From positions 1 to 54,136 of the forward strand of contig JAMLGT010000020.1 of NCBI GenBank assembly GCA_023957755.1: DNA of 54,136 bases, read 5' to 3'. The notes under the pieces were generated by a model that was not told the origin of the DNA, searched no databases, and saw only the letters and a program-made list of their open reading frames with translations. This document shows positions 34,266 to 43,211 of this stretch, one piece after another (the stretch's first letter is position 1; each line of letters starts with the position of its first letter). This stretch comes from Chitinophagaceae bacterium. GTDB lineage: Bacteria > Bacteroidota > Bacteroidia > Chitinophagales > Chitinophagaceae. The position numbers and the translations under genes are program-made.

Positions 34266-35006
34266 TTATTGCGCATGAAGGTCCGAAAGCAACTTTTCTT
34301 TCTGTTCATTATCAGAGGCAGTAATGTAATGCACCGCCTCTTCTTTCTTTCCCATATCCAAAAACGCCAGCCCCAGATACCAGTTAGCATCATTATAAAA
34401 AGCACTTTCTTTGGTTTGCAACACTACTTTAAAAAAATCAACAGACTGCGCGGCCTTACCCATTGCCAGATAGCCGGAGCCAATAAAATAGTTAAGTGTA
34501 TCGCTATTCTTATTGTCTTTTAATAACTCCAGCCACCTACGGTTGGCTTCCTCATATTTTCCCATCTTATAATCAATCATACCCCTGTCAAACTCATAAG
34601 TTTCCGAAACACCCATTGCGGTGATTAATCCTGCTTCAGGCTGATAATATTGGGAAAACAGGCGTTCATTATCCGAAATAAAAAGGTGGGTAACAATTGG
34701 CGACACCAAGAAAAATGTAATAATAGCGGCTGCAGCCAATAATGTAAAGAGTATCACCCGGCTTTTTTTCCTCCCTGAAAAAACAGACTTAGATGATTCC
34801 CTCAAATGAATCCGTTTTAATTCGCCCTCTAATGCTTTCTCCCTGATTGCAGTAGTGGTCAGTTTCACCATCCGCACCTTTTCTCTCCATTCCTGATCAT
34901 TATCTACTCTGTGCGCGAAAGATTCTGTCTTCTCCGGCGGCATGTTTCCACTGAGGAAATCCTCTATCTCCTGATATTCTTCTTCGGTTATGTGTATGTT
35001 TTTCAT
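34266..35006 (-). CDS. Membrane TPR protein, possible anti-sigma factor
   Basis: This 246-aa protein starts at the ATG at 35,006, which overlaps the sigma factor stop (ATGA). Residues 1-90 are cytoplasmic and acidic, with an EIEDFLSGNMPPEKTESF motif like the N-terminus of ECF anti-sigma factors. A helix at about 95-117 crosses the membrane. The outer part holds two to three TPR-like repeats (YEEANRRWLELLKDN, GSGYLAMGKAAQSVDFFKVV). The overlap with the sigma gene and this topology suggest it holds the sigma factor and senses an envelope signal, perhaps through the CHAT protein downstream. This is inference. Confidence 0.75.
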   Translation of the reverse strand: MKNIHITEEEYQEIEDFLSGNMPPEKTESFAHRVDNDQEWREKVRMVKLTTTAIREKALEGELKRIHLRESSKSVFSGRKKSRVILFTLLAAAAIITFFLVSPIVTHLFISDNERLFSQYYQPEAGLITAMGVSETYEFDRGMIDYKMGKYEEANRRWLELLKDNKNSDTLNYFIGSGYLAMGKAAQSVDFFKVVLQTKESAFYNDANWYLGLAFLDMGKKEEAVHYITASDNEQKEKLLSDLHAQ

Positions 35007-35497
35007 TGGGAGTTTCGATTTATAAGTTCTCTCAATCTCTGAATACATCTGTATTTTGAGTTTCGTGCAGTTGCCTCTGACCAACCCTTCACTTCTGATA
35101 TCTCTCTCATCGACATTTTTGAATAATAAAACTTCGAGAGCAAATCTTTGCAGCTATCACCCAACTCATCAAAATGATGCTTAATCAAATCTATAAGCCT
35201 GTCTTCTTCCTCATCATACTCAGTCTCCGCTTCCCGGTTTAGTTCCTTGTCTGTAAACAATTCACTTTTAAACGACTTTGATCTTAACACATCAATCCAT
35301 TTATTTTTACACACCCTGAAGAGATAGGCACTAAAATCAGCCTGACTTTCAGGGCTAAATCTTTCCAATTGTACATTTCTCCACACTGTCAAAAATGCTT
35401 CCTGATAGATATCCTCTGCCTGAACGGCATTACCCCTGTTTTCCTTCACATACCTCTCCACAGCAGGAAAATTATTCCTATAAAGTTTCTCTAACAA
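35003..35497 (-). CDS. RNA polymerase ECF sigma factor
   Basis: These 164 aa carry sigma region 2 (AEDIYQEAFLTVWRNVQ, then FSAYLFRVCKNKWID) and region 4 (LLSKFYYSKMSMREISEVKGWSEATARNSKYRC, the -35 binding helix-turn-helix). No ATG starts the frame. TTG at 35,497 gives this length, but the open frame continues upstream with sigma-like sequence (KKYIEIGFREQLYAHDPKLL) to a stop near 35,583, and ATC at 35,566 is the most plausible earlier codon. The true start is therefore uncertain. It is the first gene of the unit with the membrane TPR and CHAT proteins. Confidence 0.85.
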   Translation of the reverse strand: MLEKLYRNNFPAVERYVKENRGNAVQAEDIYQEAFLTVWRNVQLERFSPESQADFSAYLFRVCKNKWIDVLRSKSFKSELFTDKELNREAETEYDEEEDRLIDLIKHHFDELGDSCKDLLSKFYYSKMSMREISEVKGWSEATARNSKYRCIQRLRELINRNSQ

Positions 35498-35665
35498 CTT
35501 AGGGTCATGAGCATATAACTGCTCCCGGAAACCGATCTCGATGTATTTTTTATCCTGGGTATTGATAGCGCTACTTGATGGTTATTACTGAAAGATAAAA
35601 AAAATCATTAAAAAACAAATAGCCCCTCTTTATCCCGGCACTAGCGATTGGCAGCACTTTTTCAA

Positions 35666-35702
35666 AAAAGGTTCATTCTTGCTGGTGAAGAATGAACCTT
35701 TT
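35666..35702 (-). terminator. Strong hairpin, likely minus-strand terminator
   Basis: The perfect 15-bp stem AAAAGGTTCATTCTT / AAGAATGAACCTTTT (35,666-35,680 and 35,688-35,702) has a 7-nt loop. On the minus strand a run of six T follows. It lies between the acyl-CoA dehydrogenase side and the sigma factor gene. Confidence 0.6.
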
Positions 35703-35760
35703 ACCCACAAATAAAAAAACACCAGTGAACAGTAATCGCTAATGCTCAATAATGTCCATT

Positions 35761-35901
35761 CTATACTATAATCGTAGCAGTATAGGTAATGTCATCAAAA
35801 AAAGTAAGACTTTTCCGATTATGAATTTCCAGTGCGGTTACACCCTGATTATCAATCGTATATAAAAAAGTTTTTGTAGCTCGATTAAGTTGTGCAAAAG
35901 C
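35761..35901 (-). pseudogene. Possible decayed short gene with a frameshift
   Basis: The gap 35,498-36,072 has no intact gene. On the minus strand a 46-codon open frame without ATG ends in protein-like sequence (YTIDNQGVTALEIHNRKSLT, then FFDDITYTATIIV and a stop). Just upstream, another frame reads SLTLKGRVINIKPKPGELLH and NLIELQKLF. Adding one T to the run at about 35,865-35,870 would join the two. An 11-bp inverted pair (AGTAAGACTTT at 35,803, AAAGTCTTACT at 35,955) surrounds part of it. The family is not recognised; it may be chance. Confidence 0.25.
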
Positions 35902-36017
35902 TCACCGGGTTTAGGTTTTATATTTATTACCCTACCCTTTAGGGTGAGACTATGAAAGTCTTACTCAACAAGGGCTTTAGCCACATTTTGAATAATTTAA
36001 CCGTATAATGATAAAAA

Positions 36018-36052
36018 AAAGTGTTACCGGAAGCATCTCCCGATAACACTTT
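36018..36052 (-). terminator. Terminator after the acyl-CoA dehydrogenase gene
   Basis: AAAGTGTTACCGG (36,018-36,030) pairs with CCGATAACACTTT (36,040-36,052) with one mismatch. On the minus strand a run of eight T follows. It stands 21 bp past the stop of the dehydrogenase gene. Confidence 0.75.
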
Positions 36053-36072
36053 AAAAATTATTCCTGCCGGCT

Positions 36073-37860
36073 TCAAATCTTATAGGAGCCGGTTTCTATC
36101 AGGTAATCTGCTACAAGTCTTCTGGCTGCTTTGGTGTTATATGGCTCTGCCTTGGTAAAGCGCTTCAGCCCCAGCAACATCATTTTTTGTTCATCACCCT
36201 CTGCAAAAGCGTTGATTGCGTCTTTGCCATACTTATTGATTTTATCAGCTGCATCAGTAATATACACCCTCATAATTGCCTCAGTAAGCGCCTGCTTCCT
36301 TGCATCTACCTTTCCTGTATTTCTGATAACTCTGATCAGCAGACTCTCAGCTGTAAACGTTTGTATTGCCATATCTGCAATATTCATAATGATCTCCTGC
36401 TCATCCGTCAGCTTATTCATTAATTTCTGAACAGCGGCGCCTGCCACCATCAGAATTGCCTTTTTGAAATTTGCGATAGCCTTGAGTTCCTTATCAAATT
36501 GCCCCTCCTCTTCACTTCCAAAGTCAGGAATACTCATTAACTCTTTCTGAACCTCCATCGCAGGCCCCATTAGATTGAGCCTTCCTTTCATTGCACGCTT
36601 TAGCATCATATCCACCGTCAGCAATCGGTTGATCTCATTAGTGCCTTCAAATATTCTGTTGATTCTGCTGTCTCTGTAACCACGACTGATGTTATACTCA
36701 TCGCTAAATCCATTACCACCATGTATCTGCACTCCTTCATCTACTACAAAATCCAGCGCTTCACTTCCTTTTACTTTCAACATGGCACATTCAATCGCAT
36801 ACTCCTCAGCAGCACCTAACAGCGCTTCATTAAATGGCTTGCCCGAGGCAAGGAGTTCTGCTTCCTTCTCGGCAATCCAGTTCGAAGTGCGGTATAAAGC
36901 GCTTTCGGTAGCATAGATCTCAATAGCCATCTGTGCCAGCTTATGCTTGATGGCACCAAAGTTGGCTATTGGAGTTTTAAATTGTTCACGTGTCTTCGCA
37001 TACTCAATAGAGTCGGCCAGTGCCAGCTTTGCTCCTCCAATTACAGCCGCAGCCAGCTTCAGCCTGCCGATATTCAGAATATTGAAAGCTATAATATGCC
37101 CGCGACCTATCTCACCCAGCACGTTTTCGACAGGAACCTTGCAATCCTGAAAGTATAGCTGGACGGTGCTGCTGCCATGAATTCCCATTTTATGCTCTTC
37201 AGCCCCCTGAGTGAATCCTTCCGCTCCGCGTTCGATGATAAATGCGGTGAACTTATCCCCATCAATTTTTGCAAAGACTGTATATACATCCGCAAACCCA
37301 CCATTCGTAATCCAGACTTTTTGTCCGTTAAGCAAATAATATTTTCCATCGGCACTTAGTGTAGCGGTTGTCTTAGCCCCTAAGGCATCACTCCCACTAC
37401 CCGGTTCAGTAAGCCCATAGCTCGCTTTCCACTCCCCGGATGCCAGCTTGGGAATATATTTTTTCTTCTGTTCTTCGGTGCCGAAATAAAGGATTGGAAG
37501 AGTGCCAATGCCGGTATGAGCGCTCAATGCCACACTAAAAGAATAACCGGCTCCTAGTGCTTCTGTAAGCAAGGTGGTAGTCACAAAATCCTTTCCCATT
37601 CCTCCATAAGACTCCGGAATTGAAGTAGATAGCAGCCCCTGTTCGCCAGCTTTAGTGAGCAGGGAGGCCATCAGGCCCGGTTCCTTGTTATCTATCCTGT
37701 TCATAATCGGCAGCACCTCTGTTTCCAGAAACTGCATACACATATCATGAATCATAGATTGCTCTTCCGAGAAATCTTCCGGTGTAAACGTATCGTTCAC
37801 ATTACCTGGTTGTATCAGCCATTCACCCCCCGAAGTGGGCTTTTTTGCTATTGTATCCAT
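36073..37860 (-). CDS. Acyl-CoA dehydrogenase
   Basis: This 595-aa flavoenzyme oxidises acyl-CoA to 2-enoyl-CoA in fatty-acid breakdown. Family signatures are ASYGLTEPGSGSDALGAKTTA, KVWITNGGFADVYTVFAKI and the C-terminal QIHGGNGFSDEYNISRGYRDSR, followed by the INRIFEGTNEINR motif. The catalytic base is probably the glutamate of FEGTNEI. It is longer than the usual ~380-aa form because of a C-terminal extension of ~160 residues, as in VLCAD-like members. It ends at a clear terminator and lies downstream of the MarR gene on the same strand. Confidence 0.92.
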   Translation of the reverse strand: MDTIAKKPTSGGEWLIQPGNVNDTFTPEDFSEEQSMIHDMCMQFLETEVLPIMNRIDNKEPGLMASLLTKAGEQGLLSTSIPESYGGMGKDFVTTTLLTEALGAGYSFSVALSAHTGIGTLPILYFGTEEQKKKYIPKLASGEWKASYGLTEPGSGSDALGAKTTATLSADGKYYLLNGQKVWITNGGFADVYTVFAKIDGDKFTAFIIERGAEGFTQGAEEHKMGIHGSSTVQLYFQDCKVPVENVLGEIGRGHIIAFNILNIGRLKLAAAVIGGAKLALADSIEYAKTREQFKTPIANFGAIKHKLAQMAIEIYATESALYRTSNWIAEKEAELLASGKPFNEALLGAAEEYAIECAMLKVKGSEALDFVVDEGVQIHGGNGFSDEYNISRGYRDSRINRIFEGTNEINRLLTVDMMLKRAMKGRLNLMGPAMEVQKELMSIPDFGSEEEGQFDKELKAIANFKKAILMVAGAAVQKLMNKLTDEQEIIMNIADMAIQTFTAESLLIRVIRNTGKVDARKQALTEAIMRVYITDAADKINKYGKDAINAFAEGDEQKMMLLGLKRFTKAEPYNTKAARRLVADYLIETGSYKI

Positions 37861-37938
37861 AAAGTATTATTTAAAAAATCATTATCAAAAACACCGTATT
37901 CAGAACAAACCCTCACAACAAGTGCGCCACTATTACCC

Positions 37939-38388
37939 CTAAAGCATTCCTTGTAAATTATCATAAACCTTTTGCAACACAACCTTTGCCAGGTCAATAT
38001 TTTTTTCCGAAACGCCCGCCAGTGCTTCGTTCAATGTCTGGTTTGCCACCCTCATGGCTTCCTCCTCCATCCTCCTCCCATCAGGCGTCAGATAAATCAG
38101 ATTGATCCTCCGGTCTTTCTTATCTCCTACGCGCTTCACGAGTTTATTCTTTTCAAGATTATCTACCAGCCGCGTAACACTTGGCTTGTCTCTAAAAGTT
38201 GCATCGCATAGTTGCTGTTGGCTGCGGCCGTCTTCCTTCCACAAATGGTAAAGAATACTCCATTGCTCCACAGTAGCTTCCACACCTGCCTCCTTGAAGT
38301 TTTTCTGCAACCTCCTGGCGATAGCAACTGATGCCTTGCCTGTGATAAAACTATAAAGCTCTCCTTTCCTAAATTGGTTGTTACTCAT
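37939..38388 (-). CDS. MarR family transcriptional regulator
   Basis: This 149-aa winged-helix repressor has TVEQWSILYHLWKEDGRSQQQLCDATFRDKPSVTRLVDNLEK as helix-turn-helix and wing entry, then KRVGDKKDRRINLIYLTPDGR for the wing. MarR proteins usually repress a nearby gene and release it on binding a small ligand. It lies 78 bp upstream of the acyl-CoA dehydrogenase on the same strand, so it may control it, and it is divergent from the glycosyltransferase. Confidence 0.9.
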   Translation of the reverse strand: MSNNQFRKGELYSFITGKASVAIARRLQKNFKEAGVEATVEQWSILYHLWKEDGRSQQQLCDATFRDKPSVTRLVDNLEKNKLVKRVGDKKDRRINLIYLTPDGRRMEEEAMRVANQTLNEALAGVSEKNIDLAKVVLQKVYDNLQGML

Positions 38389-38410
38389 ACGGTTGTTTAT
38401 GCAACTAATA

Positions 38411-38450
38411 CAAATGTAGAAAAATTAGCCAATTAAAAAAATTAATTTTG
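38411..38450 (-). promoter_or_regulatory. marR promoter -7 element with AT-rich inverted repeat
   Basis: Read on the minus strand, TACATTTG (38,411-38,418) fits the -7 consensus and is 22 bp before the MarR ATG. Upstream, AATTAGCCAATTAA and AATTAATTTT give short AT-rich dyads that could be a MarR operator. No -33 TTTG at proper spacing is seen. Confidence 0.35.
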
Positions 38451-38475
38451 ACAAAAATAAAAAGAGGAATCTTCT

Positions 38476-39654
38476 GTGTTTTTTATATCTCTGACCATAT
38501 TACTATTTCTCCTATACGCCCTTCTATTCTTATATTATAGCAATGCCTGGAAAAAAATTCCCGAATATTACCCTTCGGCGAATATGCACTCACAGACAAT
38601 GGTTTCAGTGATAATCTCTGCAAGGAATGAAGAGGAGCGGATAGGCAAATGCCTGGAATCGCTCGCGCTACAAAATTATCCACCGGAATACTTTGAAGTC
38701 ATTGTGATAAACGATTTCTCAGAAGACAACACCTCCCAGGTGGTGCGCTCATTTAGTGCAGGTTTTCCACAACTAAAGTTAATAGAACTAAGCGACTTTG
38801 TGAGGAAGGAAGACATCTGGTCATACAAAAAGAAAGCCATCGAAACAGGGATAAGTCAGGCAAAAGGTACACTCATCATTACCACAGATGCTGATTGCGT
38901 GATGCCACGAAACTGGATATCTACAATAGCAGCCTTCAGGAATTCGAAAGAGGCCGGGATGATAGCCGCACCTGTTTCATTGATTATACCATCTGATTCA
39001 AAATCATCCAAACTCCCTTTTTTTATTTTCCAGATAATCGACTTTATGACTATGCAGGGAATTACAGGGGCAGCTCTTTACAAACGGTTTCACTACATGG
39101 CAAATGGAGCAAACTTTGCCTACACAAAGCAACTCTTTCACGATATAGAAGGATATAAAGAGGCAGATGATATTCCCAGTGGGGATGATATGATGCTGAT
39201 CGAAAAAGCCGGCAGAGCTAACCAGGACAAAATCTATTTCCTGAAAAGCACCGAAGCAATAGTGTGCACGCCCGCAGAGGCCACACTGAAATCTTTTTTT
39301 CATCAAAGAGTACGCTGGGCAAGCAAATCCTCTAAATACCAGGACTATAAGATAAAAACAGTTCTGGCAATGGTTTATCTGGCCAATGCATGGTTGGTAA
39401 TTGTAGCGCTATCGGCCTTCGTGGTGCCCGGGTTAACACTACTTCTGTTATCCATTTTTGTAATAAAAATAATTGCCGAACTATTACTTATTATTCCTGT
39501 GAGCCGATTCTTTAACCATACGAAACTACTCTGGTGGTTCGTACCCTTACAGCCCTTCCATATTTTATACATTCTTTTTGCAGGATGGTTTGGTGCTTTT
39601 GGCAGTTACAGGTGGAAGGGAAGAATCGTTACCAAATCCGGCCGAATGCCTTAA
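38476..39654 (+). CDS. Family 2 glycosyltransferase, membrane-bound
   Basis: This 392-aa protein has an N-terminal helix (about 3-22), a GT-A domain and two or three C-terminal helices. VSVIISARNEEERIGKCLESL opens the domain. TTDADC is the metal-binding DxD, SGDDMMLIEKAG follows, and HQRVRWASKS is the QxxRW-like motif of processive GT2 enzymes. GTG at 38,476 is the start that keeps the first helix; the first ATG (38,584) would lose it. Its product is a polysaccharide or glycolipid of unknown type. It is 12 bp before the nitronate-monooxygenase-like gene. Confidence 0.87.
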   Translation: MFFISLTILLFLLYALLFLYYSNAWKKIPEYYPSANMHSQTMVSVIISARNEEERIGKCLESLALQNYPPEYFEVIVINDFSEDNTSQVVRSFSAGFPQLKLIELSDFVRKEDIWSYKKKAIETGISQAKGTLIITTDADCVMPRNWISTIAAFRNSKEAGMIAAPVSLIIPSDSKSSKLPFFIFQIIDFMTMQGITGAALYKRFHYMANGANFAYTKQLFHDIEGYKEADDIPSGDDMMLIEKAGRANQDKIYFLKSTEAIVCTPAEATLKSFFHQRVRWASKSSKYQDYKIKTVLAMVYLANAWLVIVALSAFVVPGLTLLLLSIFVIKIIAELLLIIPVSRFFNHTKLLWWFVPLQPFHILYILFAGWFGAFGSYRWKGRIVTKSGRMP

Positions 39655-39666
39655 CATTGCACTGCC

Positions 39667-40632
39667 ATGAAAATACAAACCCGAATAACGGAACTACTAC
39701 AAATTGATCTTCCCATTATTCAGGCAGGAATGATATGGACTAGCGGATGGCGCCTCGCATCTGCAGTCAGCAATTCGGGAGGGCTGGGTGTAATCGGCTC
39801 CGGAAGTATGTATCCCCAGGTACTGGATGAACATCTCCGTAAAATGAAAGATGCCACAAACAAACCATTTGCGGTTAACCTTCCGCTCTTCTATCCGGAT
39901 GTAGATGCCCATTTGAATACCATCATCAAATACGGGGTCAGGATTGTAATTACTTCTGCGGGTAACCCGGCAAAGTACACTCCTTTTCTGAAGGAAAAAG
40001 GGATAATGGTTATCCATGTGGTACCCGGAAAAAAATTTGCTGAAAAATCTCAGCAGGCAGGATGTGATGCCGTGATTGCAGAAGGTGTGGAAGCCGGAGG
40101 CCACAATGGTCGGGAAGAGACTACCACATTCGTACTATTGCCATTGGTCTGCAGTTCGGTCGATATTCCTGTCATTGCAGCAGGAGGCGTAGCTACAGGC
40201 AGGCAAATGGCAGCCGCTATGGCGCTTGGTGCCGATGGTGTTCAGATTGGCAGCCGATTCGTAGCCAGTGAAGAAGCCTCATCGCACACCAATTTTAAGA
40301 ACGCTGTGATTCAATCACAGGAAGGAGACACCGTGCTTACACTTAAAGAACTTATGCCGGTACGACTCCTGAAAAACAAATTCTACGCCGACATCGTAAG
40401 CGCCTACGAAAGACATGCATCTAGAGAAGAACTCGTATCTCTGCTCGGCAGGGCCCGTGCTAAAAGAGGAATATTTGAAGGGGATATGAATGAAGGAGAA
40501 CTGGAAATTGGCCAGGCAGCAGCACTTATTGATAAAATAATGCCCGCCTCCGATATTATCAAAGAAATATGCACAGAGTTCAGCGCCACGATAACCAATC
40601 TCAATAAAAGATTCCCCACGCAAGACCCTTAA
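39667..40632 (+). CDS. Nitronate monooxygenase / FMN-dependent 2-nitropropane dioxygenase family
   Basis: This is a 321-aa TIM-barrel FMN enzyme. PIIQAGMIWTSGWRLASAVSNSGGLGVIG opens it. EGVEAGGHNG contains the catalytic-site histidine, and IAAGGVATGRQMAAAMALGADGVQIGSRF binds FMN phosphate. The family covers nitronate monooxygenases, FabK-like enoyl-ACP reductases and related enzymes, and the sequence alone does not choose among them. It follows the glycosyltransferase closely and is probably co-transcribed. Confidence 0.85.
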   Translation: MKIQTRITELLQIDLPIIQAGMIWTSGWRLASAVSNSGGLGVIGSGSMYPQVLDEHLRKMKDATNKPFAVNLPLFYPDVDAHLNTIIKYGVRIVITSAGNPAKYTPFLKEKGIMVIHVVPGKKFAEKSQQAGCDAVIAEGVEAGGHNGREETTTFVLLPLVCSSVDIPVIAAGGVATGRQMAAAMALGADGVQIGSRFVASEEASSHTNFKNAVIQSQEGDTVLTLKELMPVRLLKNKFYADIVSAYERHASREELVSLLGRARAKRGIFEGDMNEGELEIGQAAALIDKIMPASDIIKEICTEFSATITNLNKRFPTQDP

Positions 40633-40819
40633 CAATAAAACAAACTACTTGAAGACAATCGTCGAACACTCACCTAAAAATAGCGACACCTAAACATTTT
40701 TACACTCCCTGTCTCCCTCAAAATAAGGCAGGCACACATACTACCCCGAAAAATAATATACTATATTTGGGCGGCGAAAAACAGAGTATCATACTATACA
40801 ATTTCTAACAATCTCCGAG

Positions 40820-43207
40820 ATGGCACGCAACTTTGAAGCTGTTTACAAAAAACTGTCTCTAATATTATTTATTTCTATCCTTTGTTTAATAAACCCATTG
40901 GGACTTCTGGCACAGGAAATAAGAGCAATACCGCCTGACATTCAGGTAAATCCTGAAATACTAAAAAATGCTTCCTCTGCAGAACTCCGCAGACTTTTAT
41001 CTGACAATAACAAAAAGGCCGGTGAGCAACCCGGTGATGATCTTCACCGTCGTAACGATAAGAAAACACTGGATAGCGATAGCCTCAAACAGGATAACAT
41101 AAAAAGAAGTATTGCCGGCCCCTCGGATGTGTATGGAGCAGATTTGTTTCGGAACCAGCAAATCCTCGAACTTTCCGAACTCAATACCCCACCAGACGAT
41201 TATCCAATCGGTGTGGGTGATAATATTGTAGTAACCCTTTGGGGGGGAGCCGATTTCGAGCAGGAATATATAGTAGGCAGGGATGGTTCAATCTTTCCAA
41301 GGGGATTGGGAAAAATCACAGTTCAGGGTCTCCCCTTTGCCAAAGCCAGAGAAATCATCACTGGCCGATTCAACAATGTGGTGCCTGCAAAGACTAAAGT
41401 ATCAGTAACATTGGGGCAACCCAGAACTATAGTAGTACAGGTATCGGGGAATGTAGAAACACCCGGACCTGTGGTGGTATCTGCATTTACGAATGCTATG
41501 AATGTAGTAGCACTGGCTGGTGGTGTTTCAGAATACGGAAATCTTAGAAAAATTTTGATCTCAAGAGCCGGAAAGATCATTGATTCCATTGACGTCTATA
41601 AGTACCTTTTTAATGGGAACTACGGCAATCATCTCTATCTTGAAAACAACGACTTCATCATTGTGCCATTTTATGAAAAAAAGGTCCTGGCAACAGGACA
41701 GTTCAAACGGCCAATGTATTATCAGCTCCACCAGAACGAAGGCGTGGAAGACCTGATCAGATATGCCGGAGGCTTCACACCTGATGCGTACGTATCTGCC
41801 GCCTCTATCATCAGAAACCAGAATGAACACCAGATTATCAAGACCATTAACCTGAAAGCTATTGGAATGAAAGCATCCGGACAAGTAGTAGATGAGCCAT
41901 TGCTGGATGGAGATATTGTAGCCGTAAATCTTATCAACCCCGGATTGATGAACAGAGTAGTAATCAAAGGTGCGGTAGCCTATCCCAACCTTTACGAAGT
42001 AAGGCCGGGTGACAGGGTGTTTGATCTGATAAACAGGGCAGGAGGAATTACCCCATCCACCTACCTCGACAGGGCATACATCTACAGAGGAGCGGCTGAT
42101 TCATCTACTACTGAGCCTGTGAGAATCAGTATCAACCTCAAGGACCTTAACAAAAATCTGAACAGCCCTGATAATCTGCCCATTTATGCCAACGACATTA
42201 TTGAACTTTTCAGCCGCTACCAATTTGATGACAAAAAATCAATCTCCATCGGAGGAGAAGTACGGAAACCGGGTACATACGATAAGTACGGAGATATGAC
42301 CCTCAAGGATCTCCTTTATTTTGCCAATGGCCTTCTGCCATCGGCTGAGTTTGGTATGATTGAAATATCAAGAGTAATGGAGTATGATTCTTCAGGTAAA
42401 TATCTTGTTCCAGTCAGCAATAAGACATTTACTTATTCCGTAAATCGAGATTTGGCTTTAGATTCAGAAACAGAAGATATCCAACTCATGCCCTTTGATC
42501 AGGTGATTGTGAGGAGAAATCCAAGCTTTAATCTCCAGCAAAATGTAAAAATCACCGGCGAAGTGTTATACCCCGGACAATACCCTAAACTTAATCCCGG
42601 AGAATCATTAACCTCATTTGTTGCGAGGGCTGGCGGACTAAGACCTAATGCAAATTTGAGTGGTGCACTTCTCTATCGTTTACGGGATAGCGTCTCAAAC
42701 AAGATAAACCCGTTGAGTAAATCTTTGGCAGCTCTGGCAGACTCATTGAGAGGAACCTTTCAGGAACCTAATGCAGATTATGTAGCAATTGACCTGGCAA
42801 AAGCACTACAGGATCCGGGTAGCAAATACGATCTGACAATGGTTGCCGGTGATGTATTATATATTCCTCCTGTAAATCCAGTAGTTACGATTCAGGGGGT
42901 GGTACAAAACAATTTTAAGGTATTCTTTGAAAAAGGAAAAACAGGGGCCAGGTATTATATCGACCAGGCCGGAGGTTTTAGTCAGAGACCCTGGAGAAAA
43001 CGAATATTTGTAACCTATGCAAATGGCACGAGCAAGAGTACCAGGAGTTTTGCTTTCCTCCATTTTTATCCAAAGGTAGAAGCAGGAAGCACAATTACCG
43101 TACCTCAAAGACCGGAAGCAAAAGGGATAGGAGAAAGAGGAAGTCAAATAGTGACTACGGCAGTTCCAATCCTGATAGCTTATATCCTTACCCAAATCAA
43201 ATGGTGA
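40820..43207 (+). CDS. SLBB-domain polysaccharide export protein (Wza-like)
   Basis: This 795-aa exported protein has a signal peptide ending near LGLLAQ (residue 32). A poly-export domain (about 125-215, YPIGVGDNIVVTLWGGADFE) is followed by at least four or five SLBB repeats (for example IVVQVSGNVETPGPVVVSAF, ISIGGEVRKPGTYDKYGDMT, VKITGEVLYPGQYPKLNPGE). A C-terminal hydrophobic helix may cross the outer membrane, as in Wza. It would form the outer-membrane channel for capsule or exopolysaccharide. It is much longer than E. coli Wza (~380 aa) because of the extra SLBB repeats. TATATTTG at 40,762 is a possible -7 element. The Wzz-like gene follows after 4 bp. Confidence 0.9.
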   Translation: MARNFEAVYKKLSLILFISILCLINPLGLLAQEIRAIPPDIQVNPEILKNASSAELRRLLSDNNKKAGEQPGDDLHRRNDKKTLDSDSLKQDNIKRSIAGPSDVYGADLFRNQQILELSELNTPPDDYPIGVGDNIVVTLWGGADFEQEYIVGRDGSIFPRGLGKITVQGLPFAKAREIITGRFNNVVPAKTKVSVTLGQPRTIVVQVSGNVETPGPVVVSAFTNAMNVVALAGGVSEYGNLRKILISRAGKIIDSIDVYKYLFNGNYGNHLYLENNDFIIVPFYEKKVLATGQFKRPMYYQLHQNEGVEDLIRYAGGFTPDAYVSAASIIRNQNEHQIIKTINLKAIGMKASGQVVDEPLLDGDIVAVNLINPGLMNRVVIKGAVAYPNLYEVRPGDRVFDLINRAGGITPSTYLDRAYIYRGAADSSTTEPVRISINLKDLNKNLNSPDNLPIYANDIIELFSRYQFDDKKSISIGGEVRKPGTYDKYGDMTLKDLLYFANGLLPSAEFGMIEISRVMEYDSSGKYLVPVSNKTFTYSVNRDLALDSETEDIQLMPFDQVIVRRNPSFNLQQNVKITGEVLYPGQYPKLNPGESLTSFVARAGGLRPNANLSGALLYRLRDSVSNKINPLSKSLAALADSLRGTFQEPNADYVAIDLAKALQDPGSKYDLTMVAGDVLYIPPVNPVVTIQGVVQNNFKVFFEKGKTGARYYIDQAGGFSQRPWRKRIFVTYANGTSKSTRSFAFLHFYPKVEAGSTITVPQRPEAKGIGERGSQIVTTAVPILIAYILTQIKW

Positions 43208-43211
43208 GCCA

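Noticed and set aside
40741..40819. Strong promoter before the SLBB gene
   Set aside because: TATATTTG is present, but no TTG or TTTG lies at the needed -33 spacing, so it was only mentioned.
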